The notes beneath the pieces were generated by a model. It had not been told where the DNA came from, searched no databases, and saw only the letters and a program-made list of their open reading frames with translations. A program made the position numbers and the translations under genes. Source: Stentor coeruleus (Eukaryota; Ciliophora; Heterotrichea; Heterotrichida; Stentoridae). Taken from it: 64,000 nucleotides of DNA. The stretch is taken from NCBI GenBank assembly GCA_001970955.1, contig MPUH01000138.1, forward strand, positions 1 to 64,000. The letters run 5' to 3'. Shown piece by piece: positions 39,763 through 50,119 of the stretch; the stretch's first letter is position 1; each line of letters starts with the position of its first letter.

Positions 39763-41160
39763 ATGAGCTTTTGGGACCTTTGGGACAATTTCGCAAAAGT
39801 TAAAGAAAATGCTGAAGATACGAAAAATCTAATGTATTACCTTATAGAGTTCCTAACACATAAAACTGAGATTGAAAAAGAATATGCGAATGGGTTATTA
39901 AGACTTACAAGAGCCTCACTTTTTGTTAGAGGGAAAAACACTATGGCTCCTTGCTTAACTAGGCTTCAAACTATGTGTAATCAGCAATCTATGAGCCTTC
40001 AAGAGCTTATAAGTTTTCAACAAACAGATTTGATTCCTGCACTTAAAGATCTTATGGCGAATCAAGATGAGGTTATACGTAATAAAGCTAAAAATGCAAG
40101 AGATTTAGATTATGAACTACAAAAAAATATATCTTATTGTGAAAAAGCTAAAGAATACTATTTTAGCTATTGTAGTAGTGATAGCCCATCAAAAAGAGAA
40201 GAATCTGCAGGGAAAAAGTACTTAAAAACTGTTGAAGAAGGAAATAAATTCTTGGTTTATTATGAAGAAAACATGATGCCTATACTTATGTTATATCAAA
40301 GACAGGAGGAAGATAAAATTATGACTATAAAAGATGTACTGAGAAAACTTATTATATTTGAATTGTCATATATAAGAAGCATACAATATGAAAGAGACCT
40401 TCTTCCTATGGCTATTGAATCTTTAAACCCAGAAATTGAGATAAAAAAATTCATTGATGATAATATATCTGGGAAAACAATATCAAAATTTTCTTTTGAA
40501 GTCCACCCAAAACGTTTAAACACTGATTTACTGACGAATTCTTCAGAAAATGAAAAAAAGTATGTTGATATATTGACGATTATTATAGATAAATGTTGGA
40601 AAGGTGTACTTATTGATGATGAAGATAATCGTAATTTTATTGATGTTGTTATTGTTGCTGAAGGGAGAAAGTTGTGGTTACAAAAACTTATAGAAAAAAA
40701 ATTTGAAGGGAAAGTTAATATACCATGTTGTACTTTTGGGATTATATGTGGATTAACATCTTCTATATTAGATATTATACAAGATTTTCAAGATTTAGGG
40801 TTTATTAGTAGTATTGTGTCACTTTCACAATGTTTTTATGAAGAAACTTTAGGTCAAAGAACTTATATGTATCATATATTATTGACTCATCCTATATGGG
40901 AGAATTTAAAACTTTGGGGGAATTTGATTATTATTAGTGTTAATATTGAGATGGAAAGTGATGCGATGATTTGTGATGAGGACTCAATGTCACTGAATCA
41001 AGCTTTAAAACTTAGACCAGTGCTTTTGAGTAAGATTAATAGTTTTGTTCAGAACATGAAAAATTTTCTGTTGGATAATCAGAGTATTTTGAGTGTTTTA
41101 AAGGTTATTGAAGAGTTCTATAATATAAAATTGGACTGTATGCAAGCTATTAATAATTAA
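39763..41160 (+). CDS. F-BAR (FCH) domain protein
   Basis: A 465-residue protein. The N-terminal about 260 residues form an F-BAR module: FWDLWDNFAKVKENAEDTKNLMYYLIEFLTHKTEIEKEYANGLLRL is the FCH signature, followed by long helices. F-BAR dimers bend membranes and link them to actin. The C-terminal about 200 residues are helical without an SH3 or other known domain. The ATG begins 18 nt after the double stop of the PKG gene, in the same frame, leaving almost no space for a separate promoter. Co-transcription or readthrough is possible; see findings. Confidence 0.8.
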   Translation: MSFWDLWDNFAKVKENAEDTKNLMYYLIEFLTHKTEIEKEYANGLLRLTRASLFVRGKNTMAPCLTRLQTMCNQQSMSLQELISFQQTDLIPALKDLMANQDEVIRNKAKNARDLDYELQKNISYCEKAKEYYFSYCSSDSPSKREESAGKKYLKTVEEGNKFLVYYEENMMPILMLYQRQEEDKIMTIKDVLRKLIIFELSYIRSIQYERDLLPMAIESLNPEIEIKKFIDDNISGKTISKFSFEVHPKRLNTDLLTNSSENEKKYVDILTIIIDKCWKGVLIDDEDNRNFIDVVIVAEGRKLWLQKLIEKKFEGKVNIPCCTFGIICGLTSSILDIIQDFQDLGFISSIVSLSQCFYEETLGQRTYMYHILLTHPIWENLKLWGNLIIISVNIEMESDAMICDEDSMSLNQALKLRPVLLSKINSFVQNMKNFLLDNQSILSVLKVIEEFYNIKLDCMQAINN

Positions 41161-41323
41161 CGTTAATATTTGTGTTAAAAGATGATATGATATTATCATG
41201 GATTTATACAATTTTGATATTTCTATCTTTTGATGGTATAAATTATTAACACAAAAATAATCAAGTTATTTCCTTTGAGAATTTATAAATTAATCTAATA
41301 AGTAGTTTTAATAATACTAATAA

Positions 41324-42259
41324 CTATTCCCTTTTAGAAGCATTACCTAATCTATATGCACAATCAGGATCTTCTACTATAGATTTAAGATCAGCAATAT
41401 AACTTCTTATTGATCCAAGTTTTTGTACAGAGATCTTAGCTCTATCATTATAATTTTCTTGACTATCAGTCTTCCGGCTTTTTTCTACATAATACCCATG
41501 GCGGATTTTTTTTACTTCAGTCAAACATCTATCAAAAAGATTCTCAATTGCTGTTAACATACACCCTAATTCAAGATCTTTTTCTGTTGCTGTACTACTC
41601 GCTGATTCAAAATCCTTTTGAAGTTCGTTTCTTTCTACATCAACTTCTTCTATTTGTTTTTGCAATACAGATATTGCAATATTTAATTCCATCATTTCAT
41701 CTTTGTTTTCTTTTTCATATTGATCCCTATCTCTTTTAACATTTTGCAACTCTTCTTCCAATTGATGTCGTCTTTTCATTAGTTTTTCATATGATTCTTT
41801 TAAAGTATTATACCTTCCTAAAATTTCGCTTATATCGGTAAAATCATCTGGGTTTTTTTCTTTTGTCCTTTCTAAAAAGTCTTCATATTTCCTCATACGC
41901 ATAACTTCTTTTTCTAAAGCTGTGTTCCTTTCTTTTAATCCTTTGATTTCTATATTTAACTGCTCTATACGTTCTTCTTTTATTCTTTTAAGCCTTACTT
42001 CTTCTTCAAGTTTTTTGTTAGCTTTTGTCTTTTTAAGTTCGTTTTCTTGAAGGACTTGGTTGAATTTTATAAGGTCTTGTTGCAATTCTAAGTCCTTTGC
42101 TCGTAATCTACTTTCGGTTGCTTTGAAATCATTTTCCAGTTCCCTTTCTTCCTCTTTGGCACTGTTGAATTCTTCTTTTACTTCGTACATCATCCTACGT
42201 TTCTCTAAAAGCTTTGTTGTTGTTGATGTTGAATCAACTGGCCAAGCTTTATCTTCCAT
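41324..42259 (-). CDS. CCDC42/CFAP73-like axonemal coiled-coil protein (DUF4200)
   Basis: A 311-residue coiled-coil protein. The N-terminal block (about 15-130: LLEKRRMMYEVKEEFNSAKEEERELE...LKERNTALEKEVMRMRKYEDFLERT) matches the DUF4200 family of CCDC42, CFAP73 and CFAP100. Members include the modifier-of-inner-arms complex that tethers inner dynein arms and control ciliary beating. The length is typical. Its ATG lies 36 nt from the stop of the NEK gene on the same strand, so the pair is head-to-tail with almost no spacer. Confidence 0.75.
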   Translation of the reverse strand: MEDKAWPVDSTSTTTKLLEKRRMMYEVKEEFNSAKEEERELENDFKATESRLRAKDLELQQDLIKFNQVLQENELKKTKANKKLEEEVRLKRIKEERIEQLNIEIKGLKERNTALEKEVMRMRKYEDFLERTKEKNPDDFTDISEILGRYNTLKESYEKLMKRRHQLEEELQNVKRDRDQYEKENKDEMMELNIAISVLQKQIEEVDVERNELQKDFESASSTATEKDLELGCMLTAIENLFDRCLTEVKKIRHGYYVEKSRKTDSQENYNDRAKISVQKLGSIRSYIADLKSIVEDPDCAYRLGNASKRE

Positions 42260-42295
42260 TATGTAAATATATATATATGAAACATGAAAATTGCG

Positions 42296-43525
42296 TTAAA
42301 TAATTAATTTTATCGGTTTGGCAAGATAAGCATCTCTAAGTTTTTTAAGCCTATCAGTAGGTGGCAAACTCTTAGGCATACTTAAATATTCTTCAATATC
42401 TCGAAGTTTCCTTATAGCTTGTGGACTTTGTTTATTAGGATATTTTATTTTTGGTATTTTTAAAGCTTTATATGATTTTTTAAGTATTTCTTTATATGCC
42501 TTTTTATTCTCTTGTGTATATGATATATTTTTAAAAACATAAGACCTTTTGCTTTCTAAACGAAAAGATTTACTTGGGGATTTAGTTAACTGTGGGATTT
42601 CAGAATGATGTCTTATAGAATATTTTGGAGAAGGTAAACTTTCAGGGATATTTTTATAGTCAACCATTTTGATTGAGTCTCTAAGATGGTTTTTTTCACT
42701 TAGATTATCTGATATGTCAGTTACCATAACAAGATGACGTTGTACAGCAGGTATACGAAGGATTTGTTCACAACTAGGCCTTTTACTAGGTTCAATTTGT
42801 AGTAGTTGTCTTATAATAAAACGTAAATCTCTTGAATAATGGGGTTGAATCAATGGGTACTCACCTTTAACAACTTTATCAAATAACCCTTGCATATCAT
42901 CAGCACGAAAAGGTGGGTGTAAAGCTGCAGCTTCATAAAGAACACAACCCAAAGACCAGATATCACTTTTTGTATTATATGGCTTATCTTGCCATACTTC
43001 AGGACTTGCATAATAAGGTGTTCCAGTTTGTGTATATAAAAGCCCATCTTTAGTTACTTTAGATACATTCATATCTCCCAATTTAACCGTACCATTCATA
43101 TTGAGAAATACATTTGCACTTTTCATATCCCGATGAAGGATGTTCAGCTCATGTAAAGTTTTTAGTCCTTTAGTTATTTGAGTAAATGTTTTCCATATAA
43201 AATTTTCTGATAAGTATTTGCCTCTTTTTTTATGCCTAACGATTTTTTGATATAAGTCACCATTGTCGGCATACTCCATGATTAAACATAAACTTCCAGA
43301 GTCGTCGAAAAATGCTTCTTTATAGGAAATTATGTTAGGGTGGTTTATACTTGCTAAGATTCGCACCTCGTTCAACGCGTTTTTTTTTTCTTTTTTATTT
43401 AAATTTTGCATTTTTACTTTTTTCAGAGCATAAATTTCCCCGTCGGCTATTCTTTTGACTTTGTATACTGTGCTGTAGGCCCCATCTCCAAGTTTAGATA
43501 GTATTTCAAAATTGATTAGAGACAT
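42296..43525 (-). CDS. NIMA-related (NEK) protein kinase
   Basis: A 409-residue kinase. The catalytic domain occupies 1-270: GDGAYSTVYKV loop, ALKKV lysine, HRDMKSAN catalytic loop, TGTPYYASPE activation segment and SDIWSLGC. The DFG position reads DMN (in LGDMNVSK), which keeps the metal-binding Asp; this variant occurs in protist NEKs. The basic tail of about 140 residues has Ser-Pro sites and no coiled coil. NEKs act in ciliary length control, basal bodies and cell division; ciliates have many. It lies directly upstream of the CCDC42-like gene (36 nt). Confidence 0.88.
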   Translation of the reverse strand: MSLINFEILSKLGDGAYSTVYKVKRIADGEIYALKKVKMQNLNKKEKKNALNEVRILASINHPNIISYKEAFFDDSGSLCLIMEYADNGDLYQKIVRHKKRGKYLSENFIWKTFTQITKGLKTLHELNILHRDMKSANVFLNMNGTVKLGDMNVSKVTKDGLLYTQTGTPYYASPEVWQDKPYNTKSDIWSLGCVLYEAAALHPPFRADDMQGLFDKVVKGEYPLIQPHYSRDLRFIIRQLLQIEPSKRPSCEQILRIPAVQRHLVMVTDISDNLSEKNHLRDSIKMVDYKNIPESLPSPKYSIRHHSEIPQLTKSPSKSFRLESKRSYVFKNISYTQENKKAYKEILKKSYKALKIPKIKYPNKQSPQAIRKLRDIEEYLSMPKSLPPTDRLKKLRDAYLAKPIKLII

Positions 43526-44028
43526 TTTATTTAATAGGTTTTATAATTTGGATGGATTTAAGGCTGAGTTTTTTAGGAAAATGATTTATTTTTAAGTAGG
43601 TAGCTTTTATTATAAAAGATAGGGTTTTAGGAAAAAAAATTATAGTAAGATATTTAAATTTGAGTTACATATGAGATTTGAATTGTATTTAAATTGAATG
43701 ATTTTTTAGTAGAATGTATAAGTTTATTTTTTTTTGCATATAAAAGTAAATTTAATATTTTATATCTACATCAATAGCATATCTTGTTTATACTTATCAT
43801 ATAAATTCATTATTATCCACCTCAACTTTCTTATTTCCTCAAAAAAATTCAACTTTACAGCCAAATCTACAAACTATTTTATCTATACATAAAAACCTAA
43901 AACTTCCCCATTTATTAATTTTAACACCCTAACACCCAAAATTGGACCTTCAAATCAAGCATATTTAGCATCCTAATCCAATAAAAATTCCATAACCCAC
44001 TCAAACTAAAATCTAATTAACTTACTAA
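43526..44028. other. Spacer with strand-composition switch and telomere-like motif
   Basis: G/T-rich to about 43740, then A/C-rich up to the oxygenase gene. Contains the telomere-like run at 43922-43937. No gene. Confidence 0.65.
43922..43937. repeat. Interstitial telomere-like motif (CCCTAACA type)
   Basis: TAACACCCTAACACCC, 16 nt of perfect CCCTAACA phase (two units). The C-strand reads rightward, as at the left end of a chromosome carrying the oxygenase gene. Confidence 0.7.
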
Positions 44029-45111
44029 CTACCAAAGGTTAATTTCCTTAAGTTCCTCAATAACATTTTCTTCAGCTGTAATTGGTGGGTATTTTTTTCT
44101 AGCTTCTTCAAGACTCATACCCATACGATTTTCAAGTTGTGGTAAAGGTTCAAGTACAACATTATACCTTATATGCCCAAAAAGTGTTGAGCTAACCCTC
44201 CATCTTGGTCTATCTTCTTCTCTAGCTTTTCTAACAGCTTCATCTGTAGCTTCATTATAAATAACTTCATGAAACCCTGCCATTACAAAACCCCCAGTAA
44301 GTTTTTCAAACATAATCCCAGCTTGTAATATAAGACATCCATCTTGAACTTTTACAGCAACTTTTTTCCCATTCCTCAACCAGACAAAAAGTCCAGGGAA
44401 ACGTGATTTTCCATGAATTGTAATGAAGTTAAGGTCATAATGATACCCTGCAAAAATACTCCCCATGCCGAATTTCTCTAAATCTGAACCTGTTGGGGCG
44501 AGTAAATGTGGTGCACCTCTAAGCATATCAACCATAAATCCAGGTTCTAAGCCAGTAGCAGCTTCAAACATCCTTACAACTGTGATAATAGCATTTAACA
44601 TCAAATATCCCCAAGTATTCATCGTGTTTTCCCATTCAGCGAAATCAGCTGGGGATATATTTGGGTACTCATAATCACTTTTACCCTCAGGAAACTCGCC
44701 GATTCTCCAAAAGTACCTCCATTTGTCATCAGGTTTTGGAGGACACTCAGTTTGCGCTTTGTTTCCTTCTTCTAATGAGTTTATTCTTCCACAATGATTC
44801 CTTGCCTTTTCAACTCTTTCTGGGGTTGCTCCAACTTGATAATGTAAATCAGGCTTGATTTCTGGGACAATAACATCAGTATAAAATTGTGATGAAGCTC
44901 TTATAAAATATTGCTCAAGCATATCTAAAAATTTCCAGTTGTCGTTTTCGTTAACCCTTGGATCTTTTATAACTAAAACGCCAGTGTGATGGAAAGAATC
45001 AGCTACTCTTTGGCAGTCTCTCATAATATCTTCTGGGACTGAAGTGTAGTTTGGGTTTTCAGTGATATATTGAAGCATTGCGCTTACATCCACAAGCTCA
45101 GGAGCGTCCAT
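44029..45111 (-). CDS. 2-oxoglutarate/Fe(II) dioxygenase, isopenicillin-N-synthase-like
   Basis: A 360-residue oxygenase of the DIOX/IPNS type. The N-terminal DIOX_N-like part (GVLVIKDPRV, about 44-53) precedes a double-stranded beta-helix core. Iron ligands are H224 and D226 (GYHYDLNFITIHG) and H281 (AGFHEVIY). The 2-oxoglutarate-binding R-x-S is R305/S307. All catalytic residues are present, so it should couple oxidation of an organic substrate to decarboxylation of 2-oxoglutarate. The substrate cannot be inferred. In bacteria and fungi such enzymes act in secondary metabolism; the ciliate role is unknown. Confidence 0.85.
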   Translation of the reverse strand: MDAPELVDVSAMLQYITENPNYTSVPEDIMRDCQRVADSFHHTGVLVIKDPRVNENDNWKFLDMLEQYFIRASSQFYTDVIVPEIKPDLHYQVGATPERVEKARNHCGRINSLEEGNKAQTECPPKPDDKWRYFWRIGEFPEGKSDYEYPNISPADFAEWENTMNTWGYLMLNAIITVVRMFEAATGLEPGFMVDMLRGAPHLLAPTGSDLEKFGMGSIFAGYHYDLNFITIHGKSRFPGLFVWLRNGKKVAVKVQDGCLILQAGIMFEKLTGGFVMAGFHEVIYNEATDEAVRKAREEDRPRWRVSSTLFGHIRYNVVLEPLPQLENRMGMSLEEARKKYPPITAEENVIEELKEINLW

Positions 45112-45621
45112 TTATAACTTATAGAATAATTATTATGAATATTTAATTGGGTATTTATTGATAAATAATATTGATTTTTTATATGTTTTAATTGAGTGTT
45201 TCTAGTTAAAAACAGTTTTTTTTTGTAGTAATGGATGATTTATTTTTAGATATAGAGTTTGTTTGTCTTAGATTTTTATAATGATATTTATGCTAAGATT
45301 CAGGATATAAGCGAGGATTCAGGGCTTTTATACAAAAATTTGATAAATAAAAATACCTCGAGATAATCATCATATAGCAGACATCACAAATTTCTTATTA
45401 TCCCCTTCACATAATCAAACATTAATTCATATACAGTTAAAAAAAATCAATCCTATCTATTATACCAAAAAAACCCCAAAAGCATCCTACAATCATTCTA
45501 AAAATTACAAAAACCCATAAAGTTTCTATACAAATTCCCAACTTCATTCTTATCTCCCACTATCTTCACATCAAACCTATTTAATCTCTCTTATAAAATT
45601 AACAATAAAATTAACTGTAAC
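45112..45621. other. Divergent spacer
   Basis: G/T-rich to about 45330, then strongly A/C-rich to the next start. Nothing else seen. Confidence 0.6.
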
Positions 45622-47208
45622 ATGGATGACCCTTTTCTGTTAAAACAACAAATCGAGTTCTTACAGTTAGAACTCGAAGATGCGAAATGTCGCGAAGTTC
45701 AAATGAAGTCAATGTACGAATCTATGCTTAAATCCTTCAGTAGCCCTTCAGAACCCTCAGCAGCAACCGAGGAATTAAAAGTCCTCAAAGAAAATCATAG
45801 TCAAGAAATCAGACTCTTAGAAAACAAAAATCGTCAAGTCCTTCAAACTTACGAAAGAAAAATCGAAGACATGGCTCATACAAATTCTGTTCTAGAAGAC
45901 AATCAAAAACGTATTCAAGCAAGAAATGAAGAGACCCAAAACCAGCTGAAATTTGAAATCCTCAAACTTCAAGAAGAAAAATCTCGTCTTGAAAGCAAGT
46001 TAATAGAAAAAGAAAACAATGAAAACATCATAGATAAATTAAACAACGAAATAACTAAATACAAAAATACAATCGATCAACAGAAATTTCATGCTGATGA
46101 AGAACTTATGATACTAAGAGAAAATTGTAATAAAAATCTTGAGGATCTAAGAAGGATTTATGATAATGAAAAGGTAGGTTTACAAAAATTAATTGATGAT
46201 CAATATGCAAAAATTACTAAACTTAGTCAAGGATATTTAAGTGAAGAGCTTGAAGAAATGTTTAATTCTACAGGGAATAAAATAGATGAATTACAGAACT
46301 CACAAAGTTTGGCTATTGAGGCTTGTAAATCTTTAAAAGAATATTTAGCTAACCCTGAAAATTATAATTTAGAGACAATGGCTCAGTATTCAGCATTTGT
46401 TAAAATAATTAAGAATTTAGAGAAGAATCAGAAGGAATTAAAAGATGCGGTAAGAGTGAAAGATGGGCAGATACAAAGTTTGAGTAAACAGGAAGTTGTG
46501 TTGAATAATGTTATTGCGGATAGGGATGGGGAAATTTTGAAGCTGAAAAAAATTGTTGGTGATTTAAGAGTGGAAGCTGAAGGGACTAGTAAACCCCCTG
46601 TACATACTCCAAAGTCTAAACATGGTAGGTCAAGAACAGCATTTCAGCCAACAGAAAATAGTCCTGGAATACAAACTAGGGAAATTGATACTCATGAATC
46701 AGAACAAAAAACAAGAAAAAGCGAGAAAAACTCCCCAGGAATGGTCGAATGCGATATATGCAAATATTATATTTCTACATCAAAACTTGTCGACCATGTT
46801 ACTTCTTGTAAAATGGAATATGAACTTAGATCTCCAAGTAATTTTTCTAATATATCAGCTTATGATCAAAGGTTTAGTATTGAGAAAAATGAAAACTTAG
46901 AAAAACAAGTAAATGAACTGAAACTTGCTTTAGGCAAACTTAAAAACCAAAGAGATCGGGCTAGAGTTGCTGGAGAACATTTGCTATTGAATTTGAAAAA
47001 TGCTAAATTACAATTAGCGGTTTCGGAAGAACGGGCTTGTGAGTTGCAAATGGAATTAAAGAAAGAAATCAAAGTGCTGATCAAAAAAATATTAACGATC
47101 AGATGCAAATACCCATTTCCACTTGATGCTATTGCGGAAATTGATAGAATGGTTAATAAAGCGTCAAGGTTTTTTGGAGGAAAAATGCACTTTAATGATG
47201 AGGAATAA
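45622..47208 (+). CDS. Coiled-coil protein with C2HC zinc finger
   Basis: A 528-residue protein. Long coiled coil from the N-terminus to about 320, a Ser/Lys linker, then a compact C2HC finger (VECDICKYYISTSKLVDHVTSCK, about 374-396; C-x2-C, H, C) and a second coiled coil with a basic C-terminus. The finger resembles ZC2HC/FYVE-less centrosomal types; the protein is probably cytoskeletal. The last about 190 codons fall in a segmental duplication whose second copy (51370-51821) is decayed. This copy is intact. Confidence 0.7.
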   Translation: MDDPFLLKQQIEFLQLELEDAKCREVQMKSMYESMLKSFSSPSEPSAATEELKVLKENHSQEIRLLENKNRQVLQTYERKIEDMAHTNSVLEDNQKRIQARNEETQNQLKFEILKLQEEKSRLESKLIEKENNENIIDKLNNEITKYKNTIDQQKFHADEELMILRENCNKNLEDLRRIYDNEKVGLQKLIDDQYAKITKLSQGYLSEELEEMFNSTGNKIDELQNSQSLAIEACKSLKEYLANPENYNLETMAQYSAFVKIIKNLEKNQKELKDAVRVKDGQIQSLSKQEVVLNNVIADRDGEILKLKKIVGDLRVEAEGTSKPPVHTPKSKHGRSRTAFQPTENSPGIQTREIDTHESEQKTRKSEKNSPGMVECDICKYYISTSKLVDHVTSCKMEYELRSPSNFSNISAYDQRFSIEKNENLEKQVNELKLALGKLKNQRDRARVAGEHLLLNLKNAKLQLAVSEERACELQMELKKEIKVLIKKILTIRCKYPFPLDAIAEIDRMVNKASRFFGGKMHFNDEE

Positions 47209-48110
47209 TCACACATAATAACACAAACAATTTATATAATAATCATATGCGATCATCCTGCTAATATATATAAAATATTCAATAATCTTCTATCATTCAA
47301 AAAATAAATATATGATTATCGCCATCCATAACACTAAATTATGAAATAACAATATTCCACTATATTCCACTATATAACTATATATAAGCTATAATATATT
47401 GCTTAATCCATACTATAATAAATGTCTTTAGATTTTCTCAGTATCAAGTCTCTTCACAATGCAAATCATTCTGGCCAAGGCATAATTAGATCAATAAGTT
47501 CTATATATTAAAAAAATCATATAAAAAAGCAAGTGTTGTAGATTGTTTTCACTTTCACTTTCCCATTCACATGCTAATACTCCTATAGCTGAAGCTACTC
47601 TCAATCTTCATTGTGATAGAACATTATTGGCTTTTATGAAAGTGTATCAAAGTGAACAAAAGCGGACTTGAGCCTAGTAAGCTTATATTAAATTTAGCAT
47701 CATCAATTAGAGCTAGATGAATTTTTCAAGTTTTTGTTTTGGTTATTGGCAGTGATTGGGATAATATCTCACCTTTGTGGCTATATGATTTAACCCCAAC
47801 TTCATATAGCAAGATACATAAATACCTACAAGCTATTATATCTTCAATTAGAGATTTAGTCCAAGATAAAAAAGAAATTTTTGATTTCGATGACCACTTC
47901 GCAAATATTAATGCTGATTGGAAAACTTGCATATAAATTAGATTAAAAAATGTTTAAAAATAGTGTAAACTTAATTTATATTGAAATAAAGATAAGAAAA
48001 TCAAATGCAAATATGTAACTTTATATGAAATCTTGATAATAATTATTTAATTTATACTTCTAAACTTAAAAATATCACAAACCAAATTTTAATCAACATT
48101 TTTTAATAAA
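47209..48110. other. Spacer in duplication copy A, holding a gene relic
   Basis: The stretch 47250-48040 has no counterpart in copy B and contains the relic listed next. Short repeats such as ATTCCACTAT twice near 47354 are visible. Confidence 0.6.
47422..47936 (+). pseudogene. Decayed host gene, family unknown
   Basis: Three coding-looking stretches occur in successive frames. The first is MSLDFLSIKSLHNANHSGQG from 47422, the second HSHANTPIAEATLNLHCDRT near 47570, and the third GSDWDNISPLWLYDLTPTSY ending INADWKTCI at 47933. At least two frame changes and one or more stops separate them. No 15/16-nt GT...AG intron explains the shifts. The sequence is protein-like but I do not recognise the family. 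It sits in the part of copy A that is missing from copy B. Confidence 0.4.
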
Positions 48111-50119
48111 CTATTCGATTTTTCTGGGTATCCAAGGGACTCTCTCATTCTTTACCCCAAATTTAGACAGTCTTAAAACTCCCTTAGCTTTCCATCTTTT
48201 AATCCCACGCCATCTCGTAGTCTGTTCATTAAACTGGACAAAATTCACATAGTCTATTTTATAGCTAAATCCACTAGTTCCAGATATTAAAACAGATGTT
48301 CTACGCGCGATTTCATTTCTTTCCTGTTCATCCATTGAATCTAATTCCTCAATTTTAACATTCTTTAAATAAATTTGATAATAATATTCTATTTGTTTTA
48401 CAGCTTCAGGTTCATAAGGATTCCATAATTTTCCATTTTCATCAGTCCAATACCAGATAAATTCTTCAGGACTAAGCTGATTTATTATTGCTGCTAAACC
48501 TCTTCTTACAGTTCTAGCAGCAATTCCATTATTTTTTGATTGAACATGAGGTACACCTTTACTGCCAAATATAATAGTGCGTTCATTTCCAATTCTAACT
48601 TTTTTTCTTCCTTTTGCGAATTTGCTTTAATTTTTTTATTTTCTTCAAAAGAATATGGCATAAACTGCCCAAAATCATTCAAGTAATGCCATTGATCTTC
48701 TCCATAAGCTTGACGATTATTGATACTTATACGTTCTTTGCATATTTCTAATTCATTTTCCGGTCCTTTCAAAATAAAGGATTTTTGCCCTTTACCTGCA
48801 CTTTCAACTTCAATTTGAGTATTTTGTAAAGAAGATTTAATTTGATTGATGATTTTATCTCTATTTATTTTTTTAACATTGAAACTTATAGGGATTCTAA
48901 TGCTTTGAGGCTTAATTTTTTCATAAGATTCGATACTTTGGATGCTACTTTTAGTGCTTTGAAATTTCGTTTTATCAAAATACCTGTCGCTTGGGATATT
49001 TTTTATAGTACTTTGAGGCTGATTTTTCGCTGAAGTTTGAATTCTTGTTGATTGAGGTCTTATTTTTTGAGAAGATTCAGTACTTGGAATTTTATAAGGG
49101 ATAATCGGCATTGAGTTTTTAGGTTGCGATTTTTTATCTATATAAATAGGATCACTCTTTGGAATATAAATTCTACCTGTTTTATCAAACTCAAGGCTAT
49201 TTTGTTTACCAGTTTCTTTGCTTCGGTAATCTAAATTTTTATATTCTTCAATTTTAAGTATTTTTGATTCAGGCTTTCGACCTCCAAAAATTTGTCCACC
49301 TTCTCGCTTAGGAAAATTTTCATAAGTATTTCTCCTTCTTGTATTTACATTTACAGATGTAGAAGCTTCTATTCCTTCAAAATACCTAAATTCATCTTCT
49401 AATTCTTTAAAGCAAGGCGATGCATAATTTGTTTTTATTTGAAAATTAAAAGATACATTACAACTTACTTCAAAATCTTCAATTATAGGCGTCGGATAAC
49501 TATTTTTTCTCTCACCCTTAAAAGCTCCTTCTAAATATCTTTTCTTCTCACCATTAGTAAAAATTGCTTCTTTATTGCAACTATGATTCAAAAACTTTTG
49601 TGAATTATTATTTACCGGTGTATTATTTCTAAATGCATTAAATTCAGAAGAATACATTTTGTTTTTCGTAGGCATAAATTTTCCAGTTTTAGGTGAAGGA
49701 ATCATAAATTTATTGGGACTATTCTCCATCTTTGGTTCATATTGATAAGTTAGAGCTGGAATATATTTCGCATTACTCATAGATTTATTTTGAAAATCTT
49801 CTTGGTATGGTTGATTACATAATGGATAATTTCCCTGAGAATAATTATAATTTTTGGCTGGGTTATATTGATTTGAAAGCATACCAGGGTCTGATTTAGG
49901 ATAATAATAGTTTTGGGGAAAGTTTTGAAGATTCTGATAACTATTATTGAATTGGCTTGGAGATATGCAAGGCTCCATTGAGTCTGGAATATTTTGTGAT
50001 GTATAATTGAATTTGTTTGGAGAATTTTGGTTATGCTTATGAAAGTTGTTTGGGTTTTGATATTTGTAATTTATATTTTGATCAGATTTTTGAGTCATTA
50101 AGTTGGTGTTATTCCACAT
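48111..50119 (-). pseudogene. WWE-domain protein gene, copy A, with one frameshift
   Basis: Homologous along its length to the intact gene at 52044-53579. Copy A has one T fewer in a T run (48626-48628: GC-TTT-AA against GC-TTTT-AA), which shifts the frame after about codon 497; the WWE domain then continues open in the other frame to 48111. The N-terminal half is Asn/Gln/Pro/Tyr-rich and holds about 130 residues absent from copy B, followed by a KH-like segment. Because the downstream frame is still clean, this is either a very recent mutation or a homopolymer base error. If corrected it would be a normal gene. Confidence 0.75.

Noticed and set aside
42296-43525. NEK as another pseudokinase because DFG reads DMN
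   Set aside because: The metal-binding Asp is kept, HRD and lysine are present, and this variant occurs in active protist NEKs.
46622-46900. Second open frame inside the coiled-coil gene
   Set aside because: A shadow frame of the real coding sequence, without its own domain or start context.
47739-47936. 65-codon frame as an independent gene
   Set aside because: It opens with TTG, not ATG, and continues a broken coding stretch upstream, so it is treated as part of a relic.
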